Under the pieces are notes generated by a model. That model was given only the letters and a program-made list of their open reading frames with translations. It ran no database searches and was not told the DNA's origin. A stretch of 64,000 bases of DNA from an uncultured Bacteroidales bacterium (GTDB taxonomy: Bacteria; Bacteroidota; Bacteroidia; Bacteroidales; FEN-979), in assembly GCA_903945175.1 (NCBI GenBank), contig CAJAUM010000121.1, positions 62,001-126,000 of the forward strand. Direction: 5' to 3'. This document shows positions 1-8,691 of the stretch, piece after piece. A program made the position numbers and the translations under genes. How positions within the stretch are numbered: the stretch's first letter is position 1; each line of letters opens with the position of its first letter.

Positions 1-351
1 ACCGCCAAGCTCGCCGATATCACTGGCCAGTTCATTCCATATTCCGATGGCAACATTCTCACTGGTGGGAACTTTCCCCTTTAAAAAATCGACCTCCAAA
101 TTCAGGTTCCGGTGATCCACTTTTTGAAGAATCTTCTCGTCAATCAATTTACTTACATGACGAAGATGAATGACCAGCCCTGTTTCAGGATCCGGAGACC
201 CCTTCACTGTAACAAACAGAATATAATTATGTCCGTGCCAGTTCGGATTGGAACATTTGCCAAAGATCTCAAAATTCTTTTCATCCGAATATTCAGGGAG
301 AAACAGGCGGTGTGCGGCACTGAAATGCTCCCGGCGAATTATGTAGACCAT
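1..351 (-). CDS. queD: 6-pyruvoyl/6-carboxytetrahydropterin synthase, 5' part (cut by window edge)
   Basis: The first 117 residues of a PTPS/QueD-family protein are visible; the C-terminus lies beyond base 1. The family acts on dihydroneopterin triphosphate in pterin or queuosine-precursor synthesis. FSAAH supplies one zinc histidine (His14), and Cys33 followed by HGHNY gives the nucleophile and two more zinc ligands (His39, His41). The five-residue spacing between Cys33 and His39 looks more like 6-pyruvoyl-tetrahydropterin synthase than the shorter E. coli QueD loop, so the product could be either. The VDHRNLN segment also fits the family. The start is the ATG at 351. It is the last gene of a minus-strand series, 32 bases beyond the AtpI-like gene. 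Family assignment is secure; the exact reaction is not. Confidence 0.87.
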   Translation of the reverse strand, partial: MVYIIRREHFSAAHRLFLPEYSDEKNFEIFGKCSNPNWHGHNYILFVTVKGSPDPETGLVIHLRHVSKLIDEKILQKVDHRNLNLEVDFLKGKVPTSENVAIGIWNELASDIGELGG

Positions 352-383
352 TTAGAATGAATTGGGAAGCAAAGGTAATGATT

Positions 384-791
384 TTATTTTTGAACCTGGC
401 TTTCCCGGTTCGACGGTTGTGTATAGGTGATGATGCTGGTTGATTCGAAAATGGTATAACAAAGATAGAGTATGAAAAAGCCCAGCATGAAAGGGATTGC
501 ATCACTGCGGTAAATGAACACATAAGCGATCATGACCCCTGCATAGACAAAGAGTTTGATGAGGATGGTTAGAAGAAAGGTGTTTACGAATTTAATAAAC
601 CTTTTTTCAGTCGATTGAAGCAGGTAATAAAAAGAGAGGAGGGATGTTGCGATAAAAAAGACAATGAGAAAAGGAAGTGCAGGTGAAATATACGCGTTCG
701 GCAGAAGGAAAGAACAAAGGAGGGTTACTGAACCGACCATGGCTGAAAAGATCAGCAGACGTCTGAGATAATTTATATAGGCTGACTTCAT
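384..791 (-). CDS. small AtpI-like integral membrane protein
   Basis: A 135-residue protein with about four hydrophobic helices (roughly 10-30, 36-58, 68-92 and 96-118) and a short polar C-terminus. Hydrophobic pattern and position match the ATP-synthase-I-like protein that in many Bacteroidota lies between an AtpZ/AtpI gene and the F-type ATP synthase a subunit. AtpI-type proteins are thought to help assemble the c-ring or carry Mg2+; that role here is inference. The odd point is context: no Fo or F1 gene follows, and the next gene is a PTPS/QueD homologue. The ATG start at 791 lies 32 bases after the AtpZ-like gene, consistent with one transcript from porW. There is no catalytic motif, so the function rests on topology and neighbourhood. 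Confidence 0.6.
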   Translation of the reverse strand: MKSAYINYLRRLLIFSAMVGSVTLLCSFLLPNAYISPALPFLIVFFIATSLLSFYYLLQSTEKRFIKFVNTFLLTILIKLFVYAGVMIAYVFIYRSDAIPFMLGFFILYLCYTIFESTSIITYTQPSNRESQVQK

Positions 792-823
792 GGTACAAAG
801 TTAAAATATTTTTGTCAGGAGGG

Positions 824-1033
824 TCACTTGCGCAAAAGGTCCTTTGTTACAAAATAGATGGAGAGTCCAACAGAAGCAAGGGAAAAAATTACGATCAGGA
901 TGGGTTTTGTGTGAAGCCACTGGTCTAATTTATAACCGGCAAATACCCCTAAAAGAATGATTGCCAGCATTTGAATGGCCATACCTGAATACCGGGCATA
1001 GTCGTTAAGATTTTTCCGGGGGTCGATTGTCAT
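824..1033 (-). CDS. AtpZ/AtpI family protein
   Basis: A 69-residue protein with two transmembrane helices, carrying the typical AtpZ/AtpI core: a short basic N-terminus with YARYSGMAIQM, a first helix, the GYKLDQWL turn, then a second helix ending in KDLLRK. Family members are encoded beside F-type ATP synthase genes and are implicated in c-ring assembly or Mg2+/Ca2+ uptake. I chose the ATG at 1033; a longer reading to 1114 would extend far into the bactofilin gene without adding family sequence. With this start it overlaps the bactofilin 3' end by 29 bases on the same strand, suggesting coupled translation. No ATP synthase genes are in view. Confidence 0.75.
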   Translation of the reverse strand: MTIDPRKNLNDYARYSGMAIQMLAIILLGVFAGYKLDQWLHTKPILIVIFSLASVGLSIYFVTKDLLRK

Positions 1034-1409
1034 GTGTGATCGAAGGAAACTGAATATCTTTTGAACCGGACTGCTCCATGCTGCAGGTGCCTGAAAATTT
1101 GGCCCCAGGCTCAATGGCCAGTTTTCCTGTAGTGATATCCCCGCTGAAACGGGCAGTTTCCTTTAATGTCAGAAGTTCAGCTACCTTCACCGTGGCCCTG
1201 ACATCGCCCGAAAAGTCTGCATTCTGGCATTGGATTTCACCATCGATTTTTCCTGTTGGGCCGACAACCATTTTTCCCTTGCACTGAATGGTGCCATTGA
1301 GCGTTCCATCGATCCGGAAATCACCATTTACCTGAATGTCTCCCTTTACAACCGCTCCCGCTCCAAGAATATTGATGGTCGGTATTTCAGGTTCTCTGTT
1401 TTTTGACAT
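1005..1409 (-). CDS. bactofilin (polymer-forming cytoskeletal protein)
   Basis: A 134-residue bactofilin (DUF583). Bactofilins polymerise without nucleotide into filaments that scaffold envelope enzymes at defined sites. The core from about residue 12 to 115 is the expected right-handed beta-helix of short repeats, visible as recurring hydrophobic-Gly patterns such as VKGDIQVNGDFRIDGTLNG and KIDGEIQC; the termini are polar and disordered. I take the ATG at 1409 rather than the TTG two codons upstream. It begins six bases after the porW stop codon and overlaps the AtpZ-like gene, so the three are probably co-transcribed. A link to localisation of the secretion apparatus is plausible but unproven. 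Confidence 0.88.
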   Translation of the reverse strand: MSKNREPEIPTINILGAGAVVKGDIQVNGDFRIDGTLNGTIQCKGKMVVGPTGKIDGEIQCQNADFSGDVRATVKVAELLTLKETARFSGDITTGKLAIEPGAKFSGTCSMEQSGSKDIQFPSITHDNRPPEKS

Positions 1410-1415
1410 AACCAA

Positions 1416-4091
1416 TTATTTTTGAATAGGGTAATTCTTTTCAAAAAAACGAAGGTACTGCGAAATATCCTTATTCTTGTAAAGAACGGGATAATTTTCA
1501 ACAGATATGACGAAATCGTAATATTGACCGGCCGTCTCAAGTTTTGTGAAGATATATTTGCTGTCACGGATCCCAATCAGGTAATTCATGGCCCGTTCGC
1601 TGTTGTCAAAGTTGTTTACAGTAATCATCTGCCTTTCGTTGTCAAGCATCAGGCTGTTAACCATTAAATTTTCAAGATCGTGAAATTTAGAATTATAGTC
1701 AGCGATCTTTATCTTTAACGCATCAACATCGACAAAGTTTTCATTCACAATCAACAAAAAGAAGTGTACTGCATTCTGATCGAAGGTGTAAAGTTTCATG
1801 GTATTATCCACCACGGTTACCGAATCTGTTTTGATGGGCTGCCCTTTTGAATCCTTTTGGGTCCCGAGGAAGGCGAGTACCTCTTCCGCCAGTTTTCTTA
1901 CTTTGCTGGTGGGATAATCCTTGATTACCTTATTCATGGCAACCACCAATGAATCCACCACTTCGATCTTGCCCAGTGCAAGTCCCCGCAAATAATCGAA
2001 TTTCGGCATCAGGGCACTATCTCCTTTAAATTGTAGCCGCGCAATATCTGCATTGTTGATGACCATGTAATATTGCTGGTTCGTGAAGGCCTTGTATGTG
2101 TCGTTGTACAATTTTGAGGCCTCCGATTGCCTGGAGCTCAGTTCCTTGTAATAATTCGGGTTCACGAGCAGTTTGGCATAATCACTCTCAGCATATTGGG
2201 AGAGGATCATGTTTTTGTACTGATCACTCTTTGGCTGATTTTGAAGGTGTTTATAAAGCTGGCACAACTCATAGGTGGTCTGGACCTTGTATTTATTGAC
2301 GGGAAACCGTTCCAATAAAGTTTCGAACGTCAGAACAGAATTCCCATAGTCACCCAACCCTTCAACATAGATGAATCCGGCCTGGTAGTATGCCTCGATG
2401 ATCATGTCGTTGGATATCTTGATTTTTTCTTCACCAACAGGGATATCCTTGAGGTAAAAAGCCCTGTCCTTGGGATCTTTGGCTTTAATCATTAGATTTT
2501 TCCCTGCATTGGCCGTATCGCCGGGCATGGGGGGCATCAATTCGGTTGTTTCCGGTTCATTGGCAAAGGAGACGACGGCTTTGTCTTTCAGAAACCAGTT
2601 ATCCTCAACCTTACGCTGACCCCATTTCCGCATGAAGGCGGTAAAACCATTCGCCATAATGGTTGGATTGTAAAAATACCACCGGCCTTCCTTTGAGCCT
2701 GATCCTGGCCGATCCATGCCCATGTTTTGGCTTTCGAAATTCAGGTTTTCACGTCGCTGCTGCTCTTCGATGTTTTTCTTCATCTCATCAACGATCTTTT
2801 TTGCAATGATCTGATCGATGATCTTATTCCGCTGATCATCCGTCATGGCCGACAGCCTTTGGAGACTGTCCTGCAGGCTGATGATCTGAAGGTTCTTTAC
2901 CAAATCGGTGAGAGAGGTGGTCCTTTTTTCAAGTTCCTTATAGGTGGGATAATCCTTCGGCAGGAATTGCATGGTACTGTCATAATAAGATTGTGCCGGG
3001 GGGTAATCGCGTGTAATAAAGAAAATATCGGCAAGTTCAAGCGAGGAGATGGCCTTTTGATAATTGTTGGTTGTACTCGTGCTGACCGATTTTTTTAAAT
3101 GACCAATGGCCGTGGCTGTGTCTGCATCTTTCAGGGCTATTTGAGCGAGCGAATAATAAATCTGATCCAGGAACTCCTTGTTTTTTTCATCTTTCAGCAT
3201 TTTTGTCAGCTTCTTGATGATATACTCCCTGTTTCCTGTTTTGGCATCATAACATTGCGCCAGGTTGATCTTGGCGTTAAATTCCATTTCATAGGTTGAA
3301 GCAGTTTTCACCACAGCCAAATACATGGCCGAAGCTTCATTCAACTCTCCGTTGCGCTGGTATATCTGCCCAAGAATGAATTGGCAGCGTGTACGCATGG
3401 ATCTTGACGGATCAAGCTCCAGGGCACGGTTCAGATAGGGAATGGCACCATCATAATTTTTCTGACGAATAAAAAACTGCCCATAGGTGAGATTTAATTC
3501 GGTCTCGTAATTATCGGATGCTTCGCCTTTACTGATCTTGCTTTGCAACATATCAAGCATCGGTTCGGCCCTGTTGAAATCGCCGATCTGAATGTTCGAC
3601 TTGGCTTGCCAGAGCATCGCCTCATATTTGATCTCATTGTCGTTGTATGTCTTTATCACGAACTCGAACGTTCGCCGTGCCATCGGGTAATCCTGCTTAT
3701 AAAAATAGCTCTTGCCAATCAGCATGTATGAATCATCAATCCATCGCACGTTCTCCTTCTTGTTAAAGTACATGGAGTGCTTGTTGATTGCTTTGGATGC
3801 TTTTTTTATAGCAATGTCAGCATATTGGGAGATCTTGGTGGCACTGGCTTTGTCCCCATAGTTGAACACAGGCAAGACGATCGCATAATTGTCTTTCAGA
3901 CTGGCCTGGTAATCTTTGAGTCCCTGACGGACGTTATCCATACCATTCCAATACACATTATAATGCGCAGTGGTGTTGTGGTAAACCCTGCGCAGATAGG
4001 TGTTTTTTTTTGTGGAACAGCCACTAAAAAGTGTAAATCCTGACAATATCAGAACCCAGGCGGCGAGGTAGTATGTCTTCGTCGATCTCAA
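1416..4091 (-). CDS. porW: T9SS-associated TPR lipoprotein PorW/SprE
   Basis: An 891-residue lipoprotein. A hydrophobic signal ends in the lipobox LFSGC (Cys25), followed by the segment STKKNTYLRRVYHNTTAHYN, which is typical of PorW/SprE. Much of the rest is tetratricopeptide repeat, for example DSYMLIGKSYFYKQDYPMARRTFE and GAIPYLNRALELDP. PorW/SprE is needed for type IX secretion and, in flavobacteria, for gliding; it is thought to connect the inner GldLM motor and the PorKN ring with the outer-membrane translocon. The C-terminal quarter ends in a domain of unknown function. It lies about 4.6 kb from porP-gldKLMN on the opposite strand and heads a minus-strand unit with the bactofilin. The start is ATG at 4091, with a TAnnTTTG element about 40 bases upstream. 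Confidence 0.88.
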   Translation of the reverse strand: MRSTKTYYLAAWVLILSGFTLFSGCSTKKNTYLRRVYHNTTAHYNVYWNGMDNVRQGLKDYQASLKDNYAIVLPVFNYGDKASATKISQYADIAIKKASKAINKHSMYFNKKENVRWIDDSYMLIGKSYFYKQDYPMARRTFEFVIKTYNDNEIKYEAMLWQAKSNIQIGDFNRAEPMLDMLQSKISKGEASDNYETELNLTYGQFFIRQKNYDGAIPYLNRALELDPSRSMRTRCQFILGQIYQRNGELNEASAMYLAVVKTASTYEMEFNAKINLAQCYDAKTGNREYIIKKLTKMLKDEKNKEFLDQIYYSLAQIALKDADTATAIGHLKKSVSTSTTNNYQKAISSLELADIFFITRDYPPAQSYYDSTMQFLPKDYPTYKELEKRTTSLTDLVKNLQIISLQDSLQRLSAMTDDQRNKIIDQIIAKKIVDEMKKNIEEQQRRENLNFESQNMGMDRPGSGSKEGRWYFYNPTIMANGFTAFMRKWGQRKVEDNWFLKDKAVVSFANEPETTELMPPMPGDTANAGKNLMIKAKDPKDRAFYLKDIPVGEEKIKISNDMIIEAYYQAGFIYVEGLGDYGNSVLTFETLLERFPVNKYKVQTTYELCQLYKHLQNQPKSDQYKNMILSQYAESDYAKLLVNPNYYKELSSRQSEASKLYNDTYKAFTNQQYYMVINNADIARLQFKGDSALMPKFDYLRGLALGKIEVVDSLVVAMNKVIKDYPTSKVRKLAEEVLAFLGTQKDSKGQPIKTDSVTVVDNTMKLYTFDQNAVHFFLLIVNENFVDVDALKIKIADYNSKFHDLENLMVNSLMLDNERQMITVNNFDNSERAMNYLIGIRDSKYIFTKLETAGQYYDFVISVENYPVLYKNKDISQYLRFFEKNYPIQK

Positions 4092-4131
4092 AACAGATAT
4101 AATAGTAAAGGAGTATAAACTATAATTTTAC

Positions 4132-4139
4132 AAAATTAT
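4132..4139 (-). promoter_or_regulatory. probable -7 element of the porW promoter
   Basis: On the minus strand this reads TAATTTTG, a full match to the Bacteroidota -7 consensus TAnnTTTG. It lies 40 bases before the porW start in the divergent gap shared with the M23 peptidase gene. No clear TTTG -33 box sits at the usual spacing. Confidence 0.45.
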
Positions 4140-4234
4140 TTTAAATTTTTGAATTTGGCCGCAATGGGGTGAAGATTTGTGAGATCATATAATTTTCCGA
4201 TATTTGCAGCGTTTTGAGGATTGGTGAGCGCGAC

Positions 4235-5125
4235 ATGGTTACGGTAAAAAGAGATAAAAAAAAAATAGGGTGGGCTGAAAAATGGCGGAATAAATATCGC
4301 CTTGTTTTCATGACAGATGATACCCTCGAAGAGCGGTTTACCTTCCGCCTTTCCCGGATGAATGTATTTATTGCACTGGGCACATTGACCATTGTACTTA
4401 TTTTTCTGACCAGTATCCTGATTGCTTTCACTCCTTTGCGGGAGTACATTCCTGGATATACCAATGTTGGATTGACCAAAAAACTTTATAAACTTCAGAT
4501 AAAGACTGATTCAATTGAACGGGATTTGGTAAAAAAAGAGCGGTTTATCCAGAATCTGAAGGATATCATCAATGGGAAAGATTTATCGGAAGACAAACCC
4601 CTGGTAAGGGATACCCTGACGCGATATGGCAACATTAAAATAAAACGATCCTCCGAGGATTCATTGTTGCGGCTGGAGGTTGAGAACCAGACAAAATACA
4701 ACCTTTACAAGATGGAAACGATGGAGCCCCCGATTCAGAAAAAGGCCTCCATCGGCGGTGTTCTCTTCTTTACCCCGCTAAAGGGTATCATTACCAACGA
4801 GTTCAACCCAGTCCAAAAGCATTTTGGCGTTGATATCGTCTCTAAACAAAATGAAGCCGTTAAGTCGGTACTTGACGGAACGGTGATATTCAACAATTGG
4901 ACACTGGAGACAGGATATGTAATCGTAGTTCAGCATGCACAGAATATCGTCTCAATTTACAAACACAACTCTGTGATCCTGAAAAAGGTAGGCGAGTATG
5001 TGCGGGCAGGCGATCCCATTGCCATTGTAGGCGAAACCGGCGAACTAATCACTGGGCCGCATCTTCATTTCGAATTGTGGAATGATGGCATTCCGGTTAA
5101 CCCAAAGGAATATATTACATTTTAA
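4235..5125 (+). CDS. membrane-anchored M23 family metallopeptidase
   Basis: A 296-residue murein hydrolase-type protein. A basic cytoplasmic N-terminus is followed by one membrane helix (about residues 43-66), a charged coiled-coil-like region, and a C-terminal M23/LytM domain. Zinc ligands are in HFGVD and HLHFELW. M23 enzymes cleave peptide cross-links in peptidoglycan or serve as inactive scaffolds; here the metal-binding residues are retained, so activity is likely. The domain faces the periplasm. The start is ATG at 4235; a TTG seven codons upstream adds nothing family-like. It is divergent from porW and 15 bases upstream of dxr. Confidence 0.88.
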   Translation: MVTVKRDKKKIGWAEKWRNKYRLVFMTDDTLEERFTFRLSRMNVFIALGTLTIVLIFLTSILIAFTPLREYIPGYTNVGLTKKLYKLQIKTDSIERDLVKKERFIQNLKDIINGKDLSEDKPLVRDTLTRYGNIKIKRSSEDSLLRLEVENQTKYNLYKMETMEPPIQKKASIGGVLFFTPLKGIITNEFNPVQKHFGVDIVSKQNEAVKSVLDGTVIFNNWTLETGYVIVVQHAQNIVSIYKHNSVILKKVGEYVRAGDPIAIVGETGELITGPHLHFELWNDGIPVNPKEYITF

Positions 5126-5140
5126 ATTCATCGACCGAGC

Positions 5141-6298
5141 TTGAAAAAGAACATTGCCATTTTAGGATCAACCGGAAGTATCGGAACCCAGGCGCTGCAG
5201 GTAGTTCGCAGTCATCCTGACCTGTTTGGCGTGGAGGTTTTAACCGCCCGGAACAACTGCGACATGCTGATTCGGCAGGCCATTGAATTCAGGCCCAATG
5301 CAGTAGTGATCGGGGATGAGCACTGTTATCAGAACGTGGCCGAGGCGCTGAAACATCTTCCCATTAAGGTTTTTGCCGGGGAGGATTCCATTTCACAAAT
5401 CGTGGAAATGGAGGAGATCGATTTGGTCCTGAGCGCATTGGTTGGTTATGCCGGGTTAAAACCGACCCTGAGTGCCATTCATGCCGGTAAGCAAATTGCA
5501 CTTGCCAATAAGGAGAGCCTGGTGATTGCCGGAGATCTTGTCATGGAGGAAGCCCGGCGAAAGAATGTCCTCATTTTACCTGTCGATTCTGAACATTCAG
5601 CCATTTTTCAATGCCTTGTGGGGGAGCGTCCCGGTACCGTGGAAAAGATTTTTCTGACCGCCAGTGGGGGCCCCTTCCGGGGAAAGCAAAGGGCACATCT
5701 TGTCAATGTGGCGAAAGAAGCTGCACTGCAGCATCCCAATTGGAAGATGGGAAATAAAATAACCATCGACTCCGCTTCCATGATGAACAAGGGACTCGAA
5801 GTAATTGAAGCCCGGTGGCTTTTTAACCTTCAGCCTGAGCAGATTGAGGTTATCATCCATCCGCAGTCGGTCATCCATTCCATCGTTCAGTTTATTGATG
5901 GCTCCATGAAGGCGCAGATGGGACTTCCTGATATGAAACTTCCCATTTTATACGCCATGACCTTTCCGGAGCGTATGAAATCGGATTTGCCCCGGTTCCG
6001 TTTTACCGATTATGCAAAATTTACCTTTGAAGAACCGGATTTAGAGTTGTTCAGAAATTTGTCGCTGGCCTATGACGCACTCAGGCAGGGAGGGAATATG
6101 CCATGCATTCTGAATGCAGCAAATGAAGTTGCCGTAAGTGCTTTCCTGGAAGACCGCATTGGTTTTCTGAGAATGCCGGAGGTGATTGAGCATTGCATGC
6201 ATACAGTTTCGTTTATTAAAAAACCGTGTTATGATGATTATGTTTCATCGCACATAGAGTCCATCGATAGGGCAAAAGAGTTTATCAGCCACATTTAA
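5141..6298 (+). CDS. dxr: 1-deoxy-D-xylulose 5-phosphate reductoisomerase
   Basis: A 385-residue Dxr (IspC), the committed step of the MEP isoprenoid pathway: it converts 1-deoxy-D-xylulose 5-phosphate to 2-C-methyl-D-erythritol 4-phosphate using NADPH and a divalent metal. The NADPH-binding loop GSTGSIGTQ is at residues 9-17, the metal and substrate region appears as PVDSEHSAIFQ, and SMMNKGLEVIEA is strongly conserved. Length is normal. The start appears to be a TTG at 5141, directly preceding KKNIAILGSTG; no ATG lies between it and the nucleotide-binding motif. It sits between the M23 peptidase and rseP, the same order of envelope and isoprenoid genes seen in many bacteria. Confidence 0.96.
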   Translation: MKKNIAILGSTGSIGTQALQVVRSHPDLFGVEVLTARNNCDMLIRQAIEFRPNAVVIGDEHCYQNVAEALKHLPIKVFAGEDSISQIVEMEEIDLVLSALVGYAGLKPTLSAIHAGKQIALANKESLVIAGDLVMEEARRKNVLILPVDSEHSAIFQCLVGERPGTVEKIFLTASGGPFRGKQRAHLVNVAKEAALQHPNWKMGNKITIDSASMMNKGLEVIEARWLFNLQPEQIEVIIHPQSVIHSIVQFIDGSMKAQMGLPDMKLPILYAMTFPERMKSDLPRFRFTDYAKFTFEEPDLELFRNLSLAYDALRQGGNMPCILNAANEVAVSAFLEDRIGFLRMPEVIEHCMHTVSFIKKPCYDDYVSSHIESIDRAKEFISHI

Positions 6299-6327
6299 CA
6301 GCAATCATTTATATATACCATCAACTC

Positions 6328-7647
6328 ATGGAAATTGTTATAAAAGTCGTTCAGTTATTGCTTAGTTTATCCATTCTTGTGATTTTTCATGAATTCGGAC
6401 ATTATATTGCTGCCAGAATATTCAAAACGAGGGTTGAAAAATTTTACCTCTTTTTTGATCCGTGGTTTTCGCTCTTTAAGATAAAAAGGGGTGACACAGA
6501 ATACGGAGTGGGTTGGGTTCCCCTTGGAGGTTATGTGAAGATTTCAGGTATGATTGATGAATCCATGGACAAGGAACAGATGAAACTCCCGCCACAGGCC
6601 TGGGAATTTCGCTCCAAACCTGCATGGCAGCGACTGATCATTATGTTGGGTGGGGTTACGGTAAATATCCTGCTCGCCATTGCAATCTATATTGCGATGC
6701 TCACTGTATGGGGCGAACAATATTTGCCAACATCGGAGGTGAAATATGGAATCACAGTCGACTCCCTTGGATATCAAATGGGTTTGCGCAACGGCGACCA
6801 CATACTTTCAATTGATCACAAGCTGGTCGAAGATTTTGCGGCCATTCCCAAGACCATCATCCTGGAGGAGGCGAAAACGGTACAGGTAATGCGCGGTGAC
6901 CAGAAATTGGATGTTCAAATCCCGAAGGATTTCATCAGCCGGCTGATCAAACAAAAATCCCCTGATTTCATCGCCATCAGGTTTCCTTTTGAAGCAGGGA
7001 AATTTACTGTCGGTTCCGCGGCCCAGGCTTCCGGGATGCAGATCAATGACAAGATCATCGGATTGAATGACTCCCTCTTTAACTTCTTTGATCAGTTCAG
7101 GGCATCCATACAAAAGTATAAAAATCAAAACGTGACGGTCGTGGTGATGCGCGGCAGGGATACGCTCCGTTTGCAGGTTCAGGTTCCTGAAGCTGGCCTG
7201 ATCGGTGTTTATCCAAAGGCGCCGGGCAATTACTTCGCATTCAAGGAAAAGAGTTACAATATCATCACAGCCATTCCGGCGGGTGTGGTTAAAACCTTTG
7301 ACGGTGCCGGGAATTACATCAAATCCATAAAGCTGTTATTTTCACAGGATAAAGCATATGAATCGGTAGGTGGGTTCATCACCATCGGCAACATCTTCCC
7401 TTCAACCTGGGATTGGTCTGCCTTCTGGTCCCTGACTGCATTTCTTTCCATCATGCTGGCCATTCTGAATATCCTACCCATTCCTGCGCTTGACGGGGGT
7501 CACGTAATGTTTCTTTTTTACGAAATCATTGTCGGGAAAAAACCCAGCGACAAATTCATGGAATATGCTCAGATTGCCGGGATGGTTATCCTTTTCGGAT
7601 TGCTGATCTTTGCAAACGGACAGGATATTATCAAATTGTTCAGGTAG
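6328..7647 (+). CDS. rseP: site-2 metalloprotease RseP
   Basis: A 439-residue intramembrane zinc protease. HEFGH at residues 21-25 in the first helix holds two zinc ligands, and the C-terminal PALDGGH supplies the third. Between them are two periplasmic PDZ-like regions (about residues 115-200 and 205-290). The family cleaves anti-sigma factors and remnant signal peptides within the membrane; the substrate in this organism is unknown. Length fits the RseP/M50B family. It follows dxr by 29 bases and probably shares its transcript. Its last eight bases overlap the convergent YitT-family gene. Confidence 0.94.
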   Translation: MEIVIKVVQLLLSLSILVIFHEFGHYIAARIFKTRVEKFYLFFDPWFSLFKIKRGDTEYGVGWVPLGGYVKISGMIDESMDKEQMKLPPQAWEFRSKPAWQRLIIMLGGVTVNILLAIAIYIAMLTVWGEQYLPTSEVKYGITVDSLGYQMGLRNGDHILSIDHKLVEDFAAIPKTIILEEAKTVQVMRGDQKLDVQIPKDFISRLIKQKSPDFIAIRFPFEAGKFTVGSAAQASGMQINDKIIGLNDSLFNFFDQFRASIQKYKNQNVTVVVMRGRDTLRLQVQVPEAGLIGVYPKAPGNYFAFKEKSYNIITAIPAGVVKTFDGAGNYIKSIKLLFSQDKAYESVGGFITIGNIFPSTWDWSAFWSLTAFLSIMLAILNILPIPALDGGHVMFLFYEIIVGKKPSDKFMEYAQIAGMVILFGLLIFANGQDIIKLFR

Positions 7648-8536
7648 TTACCTTTTCCCGGAGGGACTTGAACCCTTCTCCGAGTATTTCTGTAGCATCT
7701 GTTATGGTCAGGAATGCTTTCGGGTCGATTTCATGTATATATTCCTCCAGGATAGCCAGCTCCCGCCTGCTCACCACAGTAAATATGATTCTTTTATCGG
7801 CGTAGTTGTACATCCCTTTCCCGTCGATAAACGTTCCGCCCCGATCGAGGTTATTGATGATTTTATCACGGATCTCCTCATGCTTGTCAGAAATGATAAA
7901 AAGACTTTTATCATAGCTGACGCCCTCAAGCACAACATCGATAACCTTTCCGGTGATAAAAATCACAATCCAGGAATACAGGGGTATTTTCCAGTCCTGA
8001 AATACCAGCAATCCGACCAATACAATAACCGAATCGACATAAATCATAAGCATTCCCAGTGGCAGCCGAGTGTATTTTGCAATGATCATGGCCACAATAT
8101 CGCTGCCTCCTGAAGTGGCTTTGGATTTAAAAATAAGGCCAAGGCCCAACCCTGCCAGAACTCCGCCAAAAATGGAAGATAAAAGGGCATCCCCCTTTAC
8201 AAGAGGTTCATAACCCCATAACAGGGTCAATGTATCGTTAAATAGGGCCGTTAGGGAAAATCCCACCACTGTTTTCATCCCAAACCGCGGGCCCAAAAAC
8301 CTGATCCCTATAATTGTCAGGGGAATATCAAAGCACAGGGCTACAAGTCCAACGGGCGTGTTGAACAGATAATGTAACACAATGGAGATTCCATACACGC
8401 CACCCGGAACAATCTTGTAGGGGGTTATAAAAAGAACGAATGATGAAGCGAGAATAAATGCTCCCACGATGATCAGGCTATAGGAAATAAACCATTTACG
8501 TGTGAATGGTTTTTCTTTAATCAATAGGAATGACAT
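7640..8536 (-). CDS. YitT family membrane protein (DUF2179)
   Basis: A 298-residue protein with five or six membrane helices, then a soluble C-terminal DUF2179 domain. Family landmarks are PGGVYGISIVLHYLF early, ATSGGSDIVA in the middle and DKRIIFTVVSRRE in the C-terminal domain. The biochemical role of YitT proteins is not established; transport or signalling has been suggested. I chose ATG at 8536 because MSFLLIKEKPF directly precedes the first helix; an upstream start would add about 19 residues of unlike sequence. It converges on rseP with an 8-base overlap of coding ends. Confidence 0.85.
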   Translation of the reverse strand: MSFLLIKEKPFTRKWFISYSLIIVGAFILASSFVLFITPYKIVPGGVYGISIVLHYLFNTPVGLVALCFDIPLTIIGIRFLGPRFGMKTVVGFSLTALFNDTLTLLWGYEPLVKGDALLSSIFGGVLAGLGLGLIFKSKATSGGSDIVAMIIAKYTRLPLGMLMIYVDSVIVLVGLLVFQDWKIPLYSWIVIFITGKVIDVVLEGVSYDKSLFIISDKHEEIRDKIINNLDRGGTFIDGKGMYNYADKRIIFTVVSRRELAILEEYIHEIDPKAFLTITDATEILGEGFKSLREKVTT

Positions 8537-8569
8537 AGGCCATAATTTTAGTGATGATGAATCAAGCGG

Positions 8570-8577
8570 CAAAGATA
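8570..8577 (-). promoter_or_regulatory. probable -7 element for the YitT-family gene
   Basis: The minus strand reads TATCTTTG, a match to TAnnTTTG, 33 bases before the chosen start. No -33 TTTG is seen at standard spacing. Confidence 0.4.
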
Positions 8578-8691
8578 TTTGATTGCGGCACAATGCAGGC
8601 AGACAAAATTCGTTTATCTTCGTGTTAAAGTAGAGGCTGTAACAAAAAAAAATGTACTTTTACTCCGTTATTCATTGAACTTAACAACCGT

